The notes under the pieces: generated by a model
Database searches by the model: none
The model's input: the letters and a program-made list of their open reading frames with translations, nothing else
What the model was told of the DNA's origin: nothing
Shown: one piece after another, positions 1-5,418 of the stretch
How the letters are laid out: every line of letters starts with the position of its first letter
How positions within the stretch are numbered: the first letter of the stretch is position 1
Program-made: the position numbers and the translations under genes
DNA from: JAFAXD01 sp035472475
Lineage (GTDB): Bacteria > Pseudomonadota > Alphaproteobacteria > Rhizobiales > Xanthobacteraceae
Assembly (NCBI GenBank): GCA_035472475.1
Contig: DATIPA010000143.1
Location: forward strand, 1 to 6,040
DNA: 6,040 nucleotides
Direction: 5' to 3'

Positions 1-821
1 CGCACTTCGATCTGGCGCACCCGCTCGCGCGACACGCCGAACTCGTCGGCGAGCTCCTCGAGCGTGACCGGATCTTCGGCCAGTCGGCGCGCCTCGAAGA
101 TGCGACGCTCGCGATCGTTGAGCACGGAGAGCGCATCCGACAGGGCGCGGCGCCGGTTGCCGAGCTCTTCGCTTTCGGTCAGCGTCGCTTCCTGGTTGTC
201 GCGGTCATCGACCAGCCAGTCCTGCCATTCGCCGGTATCGCCATCGTTGCGGATTGGCGCATTGAGCGAGACGTCACCGCCGAGGCGGCGGTTCATGTCG
301 ATCACGTCCTGCTCGCCGACGCCAAGCCGCTTGGCGATGGTCGCCACCTGGTCGGGGCGCATGTCGCCATCTTCCAGGGCCGAGATCTTGCTCTTGGCCT
401 TGCGCAGGTTGAAGAACAGCTTCTTCTGGTTGGCGGTGGTGCCCATTTTGACCAGGGACCAGGAGCGCAGGATGTATTCCTGGATCGCCGCCTTGATCCA
501 CCACATCGCGTAGGTCGCCAGCCGGAAGCCCTTTTCGGGCTCGAACCGCTTGACCGCCTGCATCAGCCCGACGTTGCCTTCCGAAATCACCTCGGAGATC
601 GGCAGGCCGTAGCCGCGATACCCCATGGCGATCTTGGCAACCAGGCGCAAATGGCTTGTGACGAGCCGGTGCGCGGCATCGCGGTCGCCGTGCTCGCGCC
701 AGCTCTTGGCCAGCATGTATTCTTCCTGCGGTTCCAGCATCGGGAACCGGCGGATCTCTTCTAAATAGCGGGAAAGACCGGTTTCGGCGGTCAGACTCGG
801 TAACGCGGTAGCGCGGGCCAT
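1..821 (-). CDS. rpoH: RNA polymerase heat-shock sigma factor RpoH (sigma-32), 3' end missing
   Basis: This gene encodes the alternative sigma factor that directs core RNA polymerase to heat-shock promoters. The ATG lies at 821-819 and 273 codons are visible; the frame is still open at the left edge. RpoH proteins are usually just under 300 residues, so only the extreme C-terminus is missing. Sigma region 2 spans about residues 50-125, with the core-binding and -10 segments SEGNVGLMQAV (80-90) and GFRLATYAMWWIKAAIQEYI (98-117). The RpoH-specific box NQKKLFFNLRKAKSK (131-145) separates it from other sigma-70 proteins. Region 4, with a helix-turn-helix ending SRERVRQIEV (264-273), reaches the window edge. 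A Shine-Dalgarno AAAGGG (834-829) stands 7 bases before the ATG and supports this start. It follows rluD on the same strand after 225 bases, so it probably has its own promoter. Alphaproteobacteria often carry several rpoH paralogues; which one this is cannot be told here. Confidence 0.95.
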   Translation of the reverse strand, partial: MARATALPSLTAETGLSRYLEEIRRFPMLEPQEEYMLAKSWREHGDRDAAHRLVTSHLRLVAKIAMGYRGYGLPISEVISEGNVGLMQAVKRFEPEKGFRLATYAMWWIKAAIQEYILRSWSLVKMGTTANQKKLFFNLRKAKSKISALEDGDMRPDQVATIAKRLGVGEQDVIDMNRRLGGDVSLNAPIRNDGDTGEWQDWLVDDRDNQEATLTESEELGNRRRALSDALSVLNDRERRIFEARRLAEDPVTLEELADEFGVSRERVRQIEV

Positions 822-1046
822 GACAGCACCCTTTCACAGTTGATGGCCCCCGAAACGCCGGCGGGCCGTAAACGACACCGCCGCTCCCGAGCCGGCGGAC
901 ACCGTTTTTTGGGTTATGTTGTGTAACTCACCTGCGACGATACAGGTTCTTGCGGGGCAGCAGAAGGAGACCGGTCGTCACGTCATGGTGACGCCCGGGT
1001 GAAGATCGCCAGAGCAGAACTCTAAGGTATTGGCTTTTCTACCCTT
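822..1046 (-). other. rluD-rpoH intergenic region / rpoH leader
   Basis: This 225-base gap lies upstream of rpoH and downstream of rluD on the minus strand. It has no convincing open reading frame. It contains the GC-rich hairpin at 878-898 and a perfect 6-bp inverted repeat CGTCAC/GTGACG at 976-993 with a 6-base loop. That second repeat is not followed by a T-run in the rluD direction and so is not a convincing intrinsic terminator. I found no good match to a sigma-70 or sigma-32 -35/-10 pair on the minus strand, although the length suggests that rpoH has its own promoter here. Confidence 0.5.
878..898 (-). promoter_or_regulatory. GC-rich hairpin in the rpoH 5' leader
   Basis: About 57 bases before the rpoH ATG there is an interrupted inverted repeat. 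CCGCC (878-882) pairs with GGCGG (894-898), and an inner GCTC pairs with GAGC with one unpaired base. On the rpoH-sense strand it would form a stable leader hairpin if transcription starts upstream of it. It does not cover the Shine-Dalgarno at 834-829, so a simple thermometer that masks the ribosome site is not evident. Read on the plus strand, it is followed six bases later by a run of six T, but no plus-strand gene ends here. The structure is seen; any function is inference. Confidence 0.3.
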
Positions 1047-2078
1047 TCACGGACCTACCCGATCGGGCTGCGACAACGCGCAGCGCAGGGCTGCAAGATC
1101 GGCTGGCAGTTCCGAGCGGAAATGCAGCGGCTCGCCGGTGACCGGATGCTCCAAGCCCAAGATATGGGCATGCAGGGCGTGCCGATCAAGAGCTGCAAGC
1201 GCCTCCCGTGCCCGTTGCGGTAGCTGACTGGCCTTGGTTTTGAACCCGGGCCCGTAAACCGAATCACCCAACAGCGGGTGGCCGATAGCGGCGAGGTGGA
1301 CCCGGATCTGGTGGGTGCGGCCGGTTTCGAGCCGGCACTCCAGGAGGCTCGCCACCGTGTCGCCGCCGGTCCCGGGGTAGCGCTCGAGCACCTGCCAGTG
1401 GGTGACGGCAGGCCGGCCACCGGCACGGACCGCCATTTTGTCACGAGCCTGCGGGTGGCGGTCGATCGGCTTGTCGATTGTTCCTTTCGGGCGCGCCGGC
1501 ACGCCCCAGACGAATGCGAGATAGGCGCGCTCCAGCGGCCCGGTGCGGCCGTGATCCGCAAACTGGGCCGCGAGCTTGCGATGGGCGCGGTCGGTCTTTG
1601 CCACCACCAGCAGTCCGCTCGTGTCCTTGTCGAGCCGGTGCACGATCCCCGGGCGGCGCACGCCGCCGATTCCGGACAGGCTGTCGCCGCAGTGCGCGAT
1701 CAACGCGTTGACCAGCGTACCGGTCCAGTTTCCCGCGGCCGGATGCACAACGAGACCGCTCGGCTTGTCGAGCACGATGATGGCGTCGTCCTCGTAGACG
1801 ACGTTGAGCGGGATCGGCTCCGCGCGCGGTGCGGCGGGCTCCGGCTGCGGCACCGCGATGGCGACCGCGTCATCGGTGCGGACCTTGCGGCCGGGATCGC
1901 GGACCTGCGTGCCGGCGATCGTGACCTGACCGGCGAGCACGAGCGCCTTGAGCCGTGAGCGCGACAACTCGGTGACGTGATTGGCGAGCACGCGGTCGAG
2001 CCGCTCGCCGTCTTCCGCGGGAGCGATCACCAGGGTTCGAACGGCTTGAGGCGAGTTTGCCGTCATGTGCGCATCCAT
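1047..2078 (-). CDS. rluD: 23S rRNA pseudouridine synthase RluD (RluA family)
   Basis: This enzyme isomerises specific uridines in helix 69 of 23S rRNA to pseudouridine, a step that supports ribosome maturation. The 343-residue product has the family architecture. An N-terminal S4 RNA-binding domain lies at about residues 26-75 (ERLDRVLANHVTELSRSRLK, then VRDPGRKV). The RluA catalytic domain follows from about 90 to 325. The signature HRLDKDTSG is at 147-155 with D150 as the expected catalytic aspartate, and the second motif RTHQIRVHL is at 254-262 with GHPLLGDSVYG after it. Length and motif spacing fit a full-length RluD rather than the short RluA. The start is uncertain: M1 (2078) and M5 (2066) both lack a strong Shine-Dalgarno, and both lie in a small inverted repeat. 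Assignment to RluD rather than RluC rests on the overall sequence pattern and on proximity to rpoH. Confidence 0.92.
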   Translation of the reverse strand: MDAHMTANSPQAVRTLVIAPAEDGERLDRVLANHVTELSRSRLKALVLAGQVTIAGTQVRDPGRKVRTDDAVAIAVPQPEPAAPRAEPIPLNVVYEDDAIIVLDKPSGLVVHPAAGNWTGTLVNALIAHCGDSLSGIGGVRRPGIVHRLDKDTSGLLVVAKTDRAHRKLAAQFADHGRTGPLERAYLAFVWGVPARPKGTIDKPIDRHPQARDKMAVRAGGRPAVTHWQVLERYPGTGGDTVASLLECRLETGRTHQIRVHLAAIGHPLLGDSVYGPGFKTKASQLPQRAREALAALDRHALHAHILGLEHPVTGEPLHFRSELPADLAALRCALSQPDRVGP

Positions 2079-2102
2079 CGCACACTATGCGCGTCTGCGC
2101 AT
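2066..2102. repeat. Two adjacent inverted repeats at the rluD start
   Basis: TGTGCG (2066-2071) and CGCACA (2079-2084) form a perfect 6-bp inverted repeat with a 7-base spacer; it covers both candidate rluD start codons. Three bases on, ATGCGC (2087-2092) and GCGCAT (2097-2102) form a second with a 4-base loop. Together they occupy the rluD-proximal side of the divergent region. They could be operator half-sites or mRNA hairpins affecting rluD initiation. In DNA this rich in GC, short palindromes also arise by chance. Confidence 0.4.
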
Positions 2103-2130
2103 TGACCTTGCTCCGTCGTCTGCCAATGCT
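2102..2130 (+). promoter_or_regulatory. Possible weak promoter for the oxidoreductase-aldolase pair
   Basis: TTGACC (2102-2107) matches the -35 consensus at five of six bases. It is followed after 17 bases by AATGCT (2125-2130), a poor -10 with three of six matches. The placement, 57 bases before the ATG at 2187, is reasonable. The second inverted repeat (2087-2102) abuts the -35 box and could be an operator. Promoter assignment is inference from spacing and one good box. Confidence 0.3.
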
Positions 2131-2186
2131 CGCCTAAACATCCGCCGGCGCGGTCCGCTCGGCCGGCGCGAGAATGCGGGGAGGAT

Positions 2187-3287
2187 ATGGCACCGATCGA
2201 CTTTGCGCTCTGGGATGCGGTCGGCGGCTATTCGACGACAGCATCCGCCATGGCCGACGTCTACGACGAACACATCGCGCTTGCGCGCGAACTCGACGAG
2301 GCCGGCTGGCACTCCTACTTCGTGATCGAGCACCAGAATTCGCCGGTCGGCCGGATCACGGCGCCGACGGTGTTTCTCACGGCAGTCGCGCGCGCGACGG
2401 AGCGGTTGCGCATCGGCGCAATGATGTGGCAGCTGCCGTTTTATCATCCGATCCGGCTCGCCCAGGAAGTGGCGATGCTCGATCAGCTCTCGCGCGGGCG
2501 GGTCGAGTTCGGCACCGGCATCGGCGTGCACGAACACGAGTTCATTCGCTGGGACGTCGACTACTACCAGCGCGCCGCGATCGCGGGCGAAGTGCTGGAG
2601 ATCGTCAAGCAGGCCTGGACCAGGGACGAGGTCACGTTCGAAGGCAAGTATTTCCGCTTCAACGAGGCGTTGCCGCAGCCCAAGCCCTACCAGCAGCCGC
2701 ATCCGCCAATCTGGGCGGCGGTGCACAGCGACCAGGCAATCGAATTCGCCGCGCGCAACAACTACCACGTCTCGCAGAACCTCGACACCGACGCGGTGAT
2801 CGCGCACAAGTTCGACCTCTATCGCAAGATCTGGAAGGAGTGCGGCCACCCCGGACCAATGCCGCGCGTCTTTCTGATGCGCCAGGTGCACGTGGCCGAG
2901 ACCGACGCCAAAGCGCACGAGCAGGCGCGGCAATTTCTGGCGTCGCGTGAGGGCGGCGCGGTTCCGGTCGGCGGCGGCCCGCTCGAGAAGACTCGCATCG
3001 GCTGGGGCACGCACGCGCGCGGGATGGGGCGCGACAGCGAGCGGCCCGACGACAAGGCGCGCGGGGAGACCATGCGGCGTGCGCGCGACAGCTACGAGTT
3101 CAACCTCGAACAGGGGCTCGCGCTGGTCGGCAGCCCCGACACGGTCATCCGCAAGCTCGAGGAGGGCAAGCGCCGGATCGGCTACGATATCTTCTGCACC
3201 AACCACGAGATCGGTGCGATGCCGGCGACGCTCGTGCGCAACTCGATCAAGTTGTTCAGCCGCGAGATCGTTCCCGCCTTCAAATGA
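2187..3287 (+). CDS. LLM-class flavin-dependent oxidoreductase (luciferase-like monooxygenase)
   Basis: This 366-residue protein belongs to the bacterial luciferase-like family. These are cytoplasmic TIM-barrel enzymes that use FMNH2 (or F420 in some branches) and often oxygen. The N-terminal half holds the family landmarks: FVIEHQNSP (45-53), RLRIGAMMWQLPFYHPIRLAQEVAMLDQLS (73-102) and RVEFGTGIG (105-113). The stretch QPHPPIWAAVHSDQAIEFAAR (170-190) is the usual later strand and flavin-side region. LVGSPDTVIRKLEEG (313-327) is the typical C-terminal segment. Length is normal for the family. A GGGGAGG Shine-Dalgarno ends only two bases before the ATG; this spacing is short, but the next in-frame Met (residue 22) would remove the first barrel strand. 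The gene is followed 70 bases later by a class II aldolase-family gene, suggesting a two-step catabolic operon. The substrate cannot be inferred. Confidence 0.9.
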   Translation: MAPIDFALWDAVGGYSTTASAMADVYDEHIALARELDEAGWHSYFVIEHQNSPVGRITAPTVFLTAVARATERLRIGAMMWQLPFYHPIRLAQEVAMLDQLSRGRVEFGTGIGVHEHEFIRWDVDYYQRAAIAGEVLEIVKQAWTRDEVTFEGKYFRFNEALPQPKPYQQPHPPIWAAVHSDQAIEFAARNNYHVSQNLDTDAVIAHKFDLYRKIWKECGHPGPMPRVFLMRQVHVAETDAKAHEQARQFLASREGGAVPVGGGPLEKTRIGWGTHARGMGRDSERPDDKARGETMRRARDSYEFNLEQGLALVGSPDTVIRKLEEGKRRIGYDIFCTNHEIGAMPATLVRNSIKLFSREIVPAFK

Positions 3288-3357
3288 TGGACAAGCGGGT
3301 GACCAAATGCGCGCGCGCCGCCGCTGCCGCGATTTTCGCCGTGCAGGATGAGGAAAC

Positions 3358-4122
3358 ATGCAGGCCAACATTGCGCTTGAGATTGCGCTGATCGATCTCG
3401 TCATCGCCAACAAGGTGCTCGCGCGTGTGGGTGCGGTCGACGCCTATGGCCACGTGAGCGTGCGGCATCCGACCGACTCGGCGCGCTTTCTGCTGTCGCG
3501 CTCGCGCAGCCCGGAGCTGGTCGAGCGCGATGACATCATGGCGTTCAATCTCGACGGCTCCGTGCACGGCAGCGACAACCGGCCGCCGTATCTCGAGCGC
3601 TTCATCCACGCTGCGGTCTACGAGGCGCGCCCGGACGCGCATGCGGTCGTGCACGGCCATCCGCGCGCGCTCTTGCCGTTCACCGTCGCCAACGTCGCGA
3701 TGCGTCCGGTGTTTCTGACCGCCGACGAGTTCGGCGCCGACGTACCGATGTGGGACATCCGCGACCGTTTCGGCGACACCAATCTGCTGATCGTTGACAT
3801 GGACCAGGGTCGCGACCTTGCTCGCGCGCTCGGGCAGGAGCGCGTGGTGCTGCTGCGCGGGCACGGCTTTGTCGGCGCCGGGCGCTCGGCGATCCAGCTC
3901 ATCCGCATGTGCAAGGCGCTGCTCGACAACGCGATGCTGCTGCTCGAGGCGCTGCGGTTTCCCCCCATCAAGGAGATTTCGCCGGGCGAGATTGCGGCGC
4001 GCCGCAAGTCGATGAGCGACGACGAGGCCCCTTCGCTGATGCGCGGGTTCGAGTACGAGGCGATCGCGGCCGGCTGCCGCGCGCTGCTCGAGGAGCGCGC
4101 GAAGCTCAAGGCGCGGGCTTAA
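3358..4122 (+). CDS. Class II aldolase/adducin-family protein
   Basis: The 254-residue product is a member of the zinc-dependent class II aldolase/adducin fold (FucA/AraD-like), which cleaves or decarboxylates hydroxy-acid or sugar-phosphate substrates. The active-site set is intact. E80 (YLERFIH) is the expected catalytic glutamate. H99 and H101 (VVHGHPRALLPF) and H169 (LLRGHGFVGAG) are the expected metal ligands. The E-to-HxH spacing of 19 equals that of E. coli fuculose-phosphate aldolase (E73, H92, H94). An in-frame TGA at 3349-3351 fixes ATG 3358 as the first available start, and GAGGA (3350-3354) lies three bases before it. The protein is longer than FucA at the C-terminus, which is common in decarboxylase-like and uncharacterised branches. 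It is probably co-transcribed with the upstream flavin oxidoreductase. The exact reaction is unknown. Confidence 0.9.
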   Translation: MQANIALEIALIDLVIANKVLARVGAVDAYGHVSVRHPTDSARFLLSRSRSPELVERDDIMAFNLDGSVHGSDNRPPYLERFIHAAVYEARPDAHAVVHGHPRALLPFTVANVAMRPVFLTADEFGADVPMWDIRDRFGDTNLLIVDMDQGRDLARALGQERVVLLRGHGFVGAGRSAIQLIRMCKALLDNAMLLLEALRFPPIKEISPGEIAARRKSMSDDEAPSLMRGFEYEAIAAGCRALLEERAKLKARA

Positions 4123-4146
4123 GCGCCAGGCCGAGCACCGGCACGC

Positions 4147-4182
4147 CTTGGATGAGAATTTGACCCGCTTGGATGAGAATTT
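4147..4182. repeat. Direct repeat CTTGGATGAGAATTT, two copies
   Basis: The 15-base sequence CTTGGATGAGAATTT occurs perfectly at 4147-4161 and 4168-4182, with a 21-base period (two helical turns). A third, degenerate copy CTTGGATAGGAAATTT lies at 4244-4259. The repeats fall between the aldolase stop and the next gene and code for nothing recognisable. The two-turn spacing would put both copies on one face of the helix, which fits a protein-binding site. A dispersed intergenic repeat is equally possible. Confidence 0.75.
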
Positions 4183-4205
4183 CTTGCGCATGTCCTCATC
4201 CAAGC
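4167..4205. repeat. 11-bp inverted repeat with 17-base loop
   Basis: GCTTGGATGAG (4167-4177) is perfectly complementary to CTCATCCAAGC (4195-4205). The left arm is the second direct-repeat copy, so the CTTGGATGAG unit is present twice in one orientation and once inverted within 58 bases. The 17-base loop contains TGCGCA. No T-run follows on either strand, so a classical intrinsic terminator is not supported, though the structure could still end or protect the aldolase transcript. Confidence 0.7.
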
Positions 4206-4227
4206 AACATATTGAGTGCGCTAAGCT

Positions 4228-4261
4228 ATTTCCTTCAAACGGACTTGGATAGGAAATTTCC
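4228..4261. repeat. Second stem-loop and GGAAATTTCC palindrome
   Basis: ATTTCCT (4228-4234) pairs with AGGAAAT (4251-4257) around a 16-base loop that contains another CTTGGAT. The right arm overlaps the perfect palindrome GGAAATTTCC at 4252-4261. It copies the design of the stem-loop at 4167-4205 in shorter form and stands about 130 bases before the next gene's start. Function is unknown. Confidence 0.45.
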
Positions 4262-4389
4262 CCCCGACGTGAGAGTGTTTGCAAAAAGGCCTGACGCCGG
4301 CTCCGTCCGGGCCGCGGCCGCGGGCCGACGTTGACCGCACCGGGCGGATCACGGATCGTGCGGCCGCACTCCGGGTCTCTCGCCGCGCC

Positions 4390-4731
4390 ATGACCGGTTC
4401 CGACGACGAACAACCCTTTACGCCGGCGCAGGCGCGCATGGTCGCGCGCGTCCGCTGGCTGATGCTGATTTCGGGCTTTGCGACCGTGCTCGGGATCGCG
4501 GTCGTGCTCGGCGTCGTGGGCTACCGCATGTTCCGCAGCGCCGGCACCAGCACGGCCGGCGCTTCCGACGTGATCGCGATGCTGCCGAAGGGCGCAAAGA
4601 TCGTCGCGACCGCGGCCGCGGGCGACGCCTTGATCGTCACCATCGAGATCGGCGGCGCGACCGAGGTCCGCAGCTTCGACGCGCGCTCGCTCGCACCGCT
4701 CGGCCGCCTGCGGTTTGCGACCGAGCCCTGA
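4390..4731 (+). CDS. Small single-pass inner-membrane protein, DUF6476-like
   Basis: From ATG 4390 the product has 113 residues. A short acidic N-terminus (MTGSDDEQPFTPAQARMVARVRW) precedes one strongly hydrophobic helix at about residues 23-47 (WLMLISGFATVLGIAVVLGVVGY). A roughly 65-residue tail follows, with beta-like segments (IVATAAAGDALIVTIEI; RSFDARSLAPLGRLRF). This layout resembles the short DUF6476 proteins of Hyphomicrobiales; that is recollection, not a search result. The frame stays open back to an ATG at 4279, but the extra 37 residues are Arg/Pro/Ala-rich and look like translated intergenic DNA. Neither start has a clear Shine-Dalgarno. The function is unknown. The C-terminal domain is probably periplasmic or cytoplasmic depending on orientation: basic residues precede the helix, favouring N-in and C-out. 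Confidence 0.75.
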   Translation: MTGSDDEQPFTPAQARMVARVRWLMLISGFATVLGIAVVLGVVGYRMFRSAGTSTAGASDVIAMLPKGAKIVATAAAGDALIVTIEIGGATEVRSFDARSLAPLGRLRFATEP

Positions 4732-4770
4732 GGCGGCGCGGGGCAGCTGACCGAAGGCGAGACGGTTCGC

Positions 4771-4799
4771 TTGCGCGGCCCGGTAATCGAGGTTATTTC
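4771..4799 (+). promoter_or_regulatory. Possible tRNA-Glu promoter
   Basis: TTGCGC (4771-4776) followed by TATTTC (4794-4799) at a 17-base spacing precedes the tRNA. Initiation would fall a few bases before the mature 5' end at 4809, and a GC-rich stretch (cgtgggcc) follows, as at stringently controlled stable-RNA promoters. The -10 matches only three consensus bases, so this is tentative. Confidence 0.3.
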
Positions 4800-4808
4800 G
4801 TGGGCCAA

Positions 4809-4884
4809 GCTCCCTTCGTCTAGCGGCCCAGGACGTCGCCCTCTCACGGCGAAAACAGGGGTTCGAGTCCCCTAGGGAGCGCCA
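4809..4884 (+). tRNA. tRNA-Glu (anticodon CTC), CCA encoded
   Basis: This 76-base gene decodes GAG. The acceptor stem GCTCCCT (4809-4815) pairs fully with AGGGAGC (4874-4880), followed by discriminator G and genomic CCA (4882-4884). The anticodon arm is TCGCC-CTCTCAC-GGCGA with anticodon CTC at 4843-4845. The T arm is AGGGG-TTCGAGT-CCCCT, and the D arm carries GTCTAGCGGCCCAGGAC. The sequence closely parallels E. coli tRNA-Glu apart from the anticodon and acceptor details. It lies 77 bases after the membrane-protein gene. Just past its 3' end the base composition drops, so this tRNA is a plausible integration site. Confidence 0.96.
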
Positions 4885-4929
4885 ATGATTTCAATAACTT
4901 ATGCCAAATTATCGGCTAATCCAATCTGA

Positions 4930-4950
4930 TTTGGGGAGTTTTTGGGGAGT
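4930..4950 (+). repeat. TTTGGGGAGT tandem pair near the tRNA 3' end
   Basis: TTTGGGGAGT is repeated exactly at 4930-4939 and 4941-4950, an 11-base (one helical turn) period, 46 bases after the tRNA CCA. Short phased direct repeats next to a tRNA-borne attachment site are the usual form of arm-type sites for tyrosine recombinases. I also have an impression of having seen similar motifs next to integrase genes. No integrase is in the window, so the role is inferred. Confidence 0.55.
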
Positions 4951-5031
4951 AAGCGTTGGCGAACGACGGCGATCAATGCCGTATTTTCCGTGATCCTGAG
5001 ACGAGCTACGGCCGGATCAAGCGTGGGATTT

Positions 5032-5057
5032 GGTTGGCCTTAACCAACCTTAACCAA
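5032..5057. repeat. CCTTAACCAA tandem repeat with overlapping inverted repeat
   Basis: CCTTAACCAA occurs twice in tandem (5038-5047 and 5048-5057), and a further partial unit, CT, follows. GGTTGG (5032-5037) and CCAACC (5044-5049) form a 6-bp inverted repeat around CCTTAA. The cluster lies 42-67 bases before the start of the 91-aa gene, where a promoter or operator could sit. No good -35/-10 pair was found. Confidence 0.45.
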
Positions 5058-5098
5058 CTGTCCACCATGTTAGCATGGCCACGTCATGAGATACTTTC

Positions 5099-5374
5099 AT
5101 GTCGGACCCCAGTGATCTTTCTCGAATACAAGAAATCTTGTCGAGCCCTACGGAGGAAGGTGTCGAGGAGTTGATACGGCTATTTAGGGATGACACCACG
5201 CCTATTTCTGTGCGCATGGAGGCATCGGTTGCTGTCATGCACATTGCCTTTGGGCCACCAAGCCCCGAAGCTAATGAGGAGCTGGCGGTTTGGCTTGAAG
5301 CTGCAGGGGTCGATGTAGATAAAATGCGCAACGAGGTAGCCGAAACGCTTGCAACGTTACGCTTGCGGAATTAA
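5099..5374 (+). CDS. Hypothetical protein, 91 aa, acidic, all-helical
   Basis: I do not recognise this protein. It is acidic and appears entirely helical, with a pattern of short amphipathic helices (DLSRIQEILSS; EEGVEELIRLFRDD; SVRMEASVAVMHIAF; EANEELAVWLEAAG; KMRNEVAETLATLRL). The middle part resembles one or two HEAT-like helical hairpins, but this is weak. It has no membrane segment or signal peptide. The coding region is about 53% GC by hand count over 5101-5340, against about 69% over 3601-3720 in the aldolase gene. It uses many A/T-ending codons, so it looks foreign to its left neighbours. The Shine-Dalgarno is weak (GAGA about 8 bases upstream). It faces the next gene convergently across 44 bases. 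It may be a passenger gene of an integrated element. Confidence 0.6.
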   Translation: MSDPSDLSRIQEILSSPTEEGVEELIRLFRDDTTPISVRMEASVAVMHIAFGPPSPEANEELAVWLEAAGVDVDKMRNEVAETLATLRLRN

Positions 5375-5380
5375 GGCCCG

Positions 5381-5402
5381 GCGAGCGCGGGGGCAAGCTC
5401 GC
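5381..5402. terminator. Hairpin between convergent genes, possible terminator
   Basis: GCGAGC (5381-5386) and GCTCGC (5397-5402) form a perfect 6-bp GC-rich inverted repeat with a 10-base loop. It is placed in the 44-base gap between two convergent stop codons. The position suits a shared terminator. There is no T-run on either side, so it would not be a classical Rho-independent site. Confidence 0.35.
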
Positions 5403-5418
5403 TCACCCTGTATCGCTA

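Larger units (their letters stand above)
4885..5098. other. AT-richer non-coding stretch downstream of tRNA-Glu
   Basis: These 214 bases hold no gene I can support. The first part (about 4885-4950) is clearly AT-rich compared with everything before the tRNA. It contains the TTTGGGGAGT pair and the CCTTAACCAA tandem repeat listed separately. One open frame begins at a TTG at 4956 and runs into the next gene in another frame; it has no Shine-Dalgarno and no protein-like character. The location and composition resemble the junction zone of an integrated element. Confidence 0.5.

Noticed and set aside
274..837. 187-codon frame on the minus strand starting just before rpoH
   Set aside because: It is a different frame of the same strand as rpoH. 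The true frame from 821 reads through the whole sigma factor with its diagnostic motifs.
1278..1958. 226-codon open frame on the plus strand
   Set aside because: It is the antisense shadow of rluD, whose S4 domain and HRLDKDTSG motif are unambiguous.
2085..3413. 442-codon open frame on the minus strand
   Set aside because: It lies entirely antisense to the flavin oxidoreductase, which has clear family motifs. Its product is Arg/Ala/Val-rich with no motif; it is a shadow caused by high GC at third codon positions.
4147..4205. CRISPR-like array
   Set aside because: There are only two direct units of 15 bases with 6 bases between them, and one inverted unit. No spacers of CRISPR length and no cas genes are present.
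4279..4389. N-terminal extension of the small membrane protein to ATG 4279
   Set aside because: The extra residues are Pro/Arg/Ala-rich, there is no Shine-Dalgarno, and the family-like sequence begins at ATG 4390.
3280..4413. 377-codon open frame on the minus strand
   Set aside because: It is antisense to the class II aldolase and runs through the repeat-rich intergenic DNA (giving a KFSSKRVKFSSK string from the direct repeats). No domain is recognisable.
4956..5174. 72-codon frame from a TTG, overlapping the 91-aa gene
   Set aside because: It has a rare start, no ribosome site and no protein-like pattern, and it overlaps a better frame.
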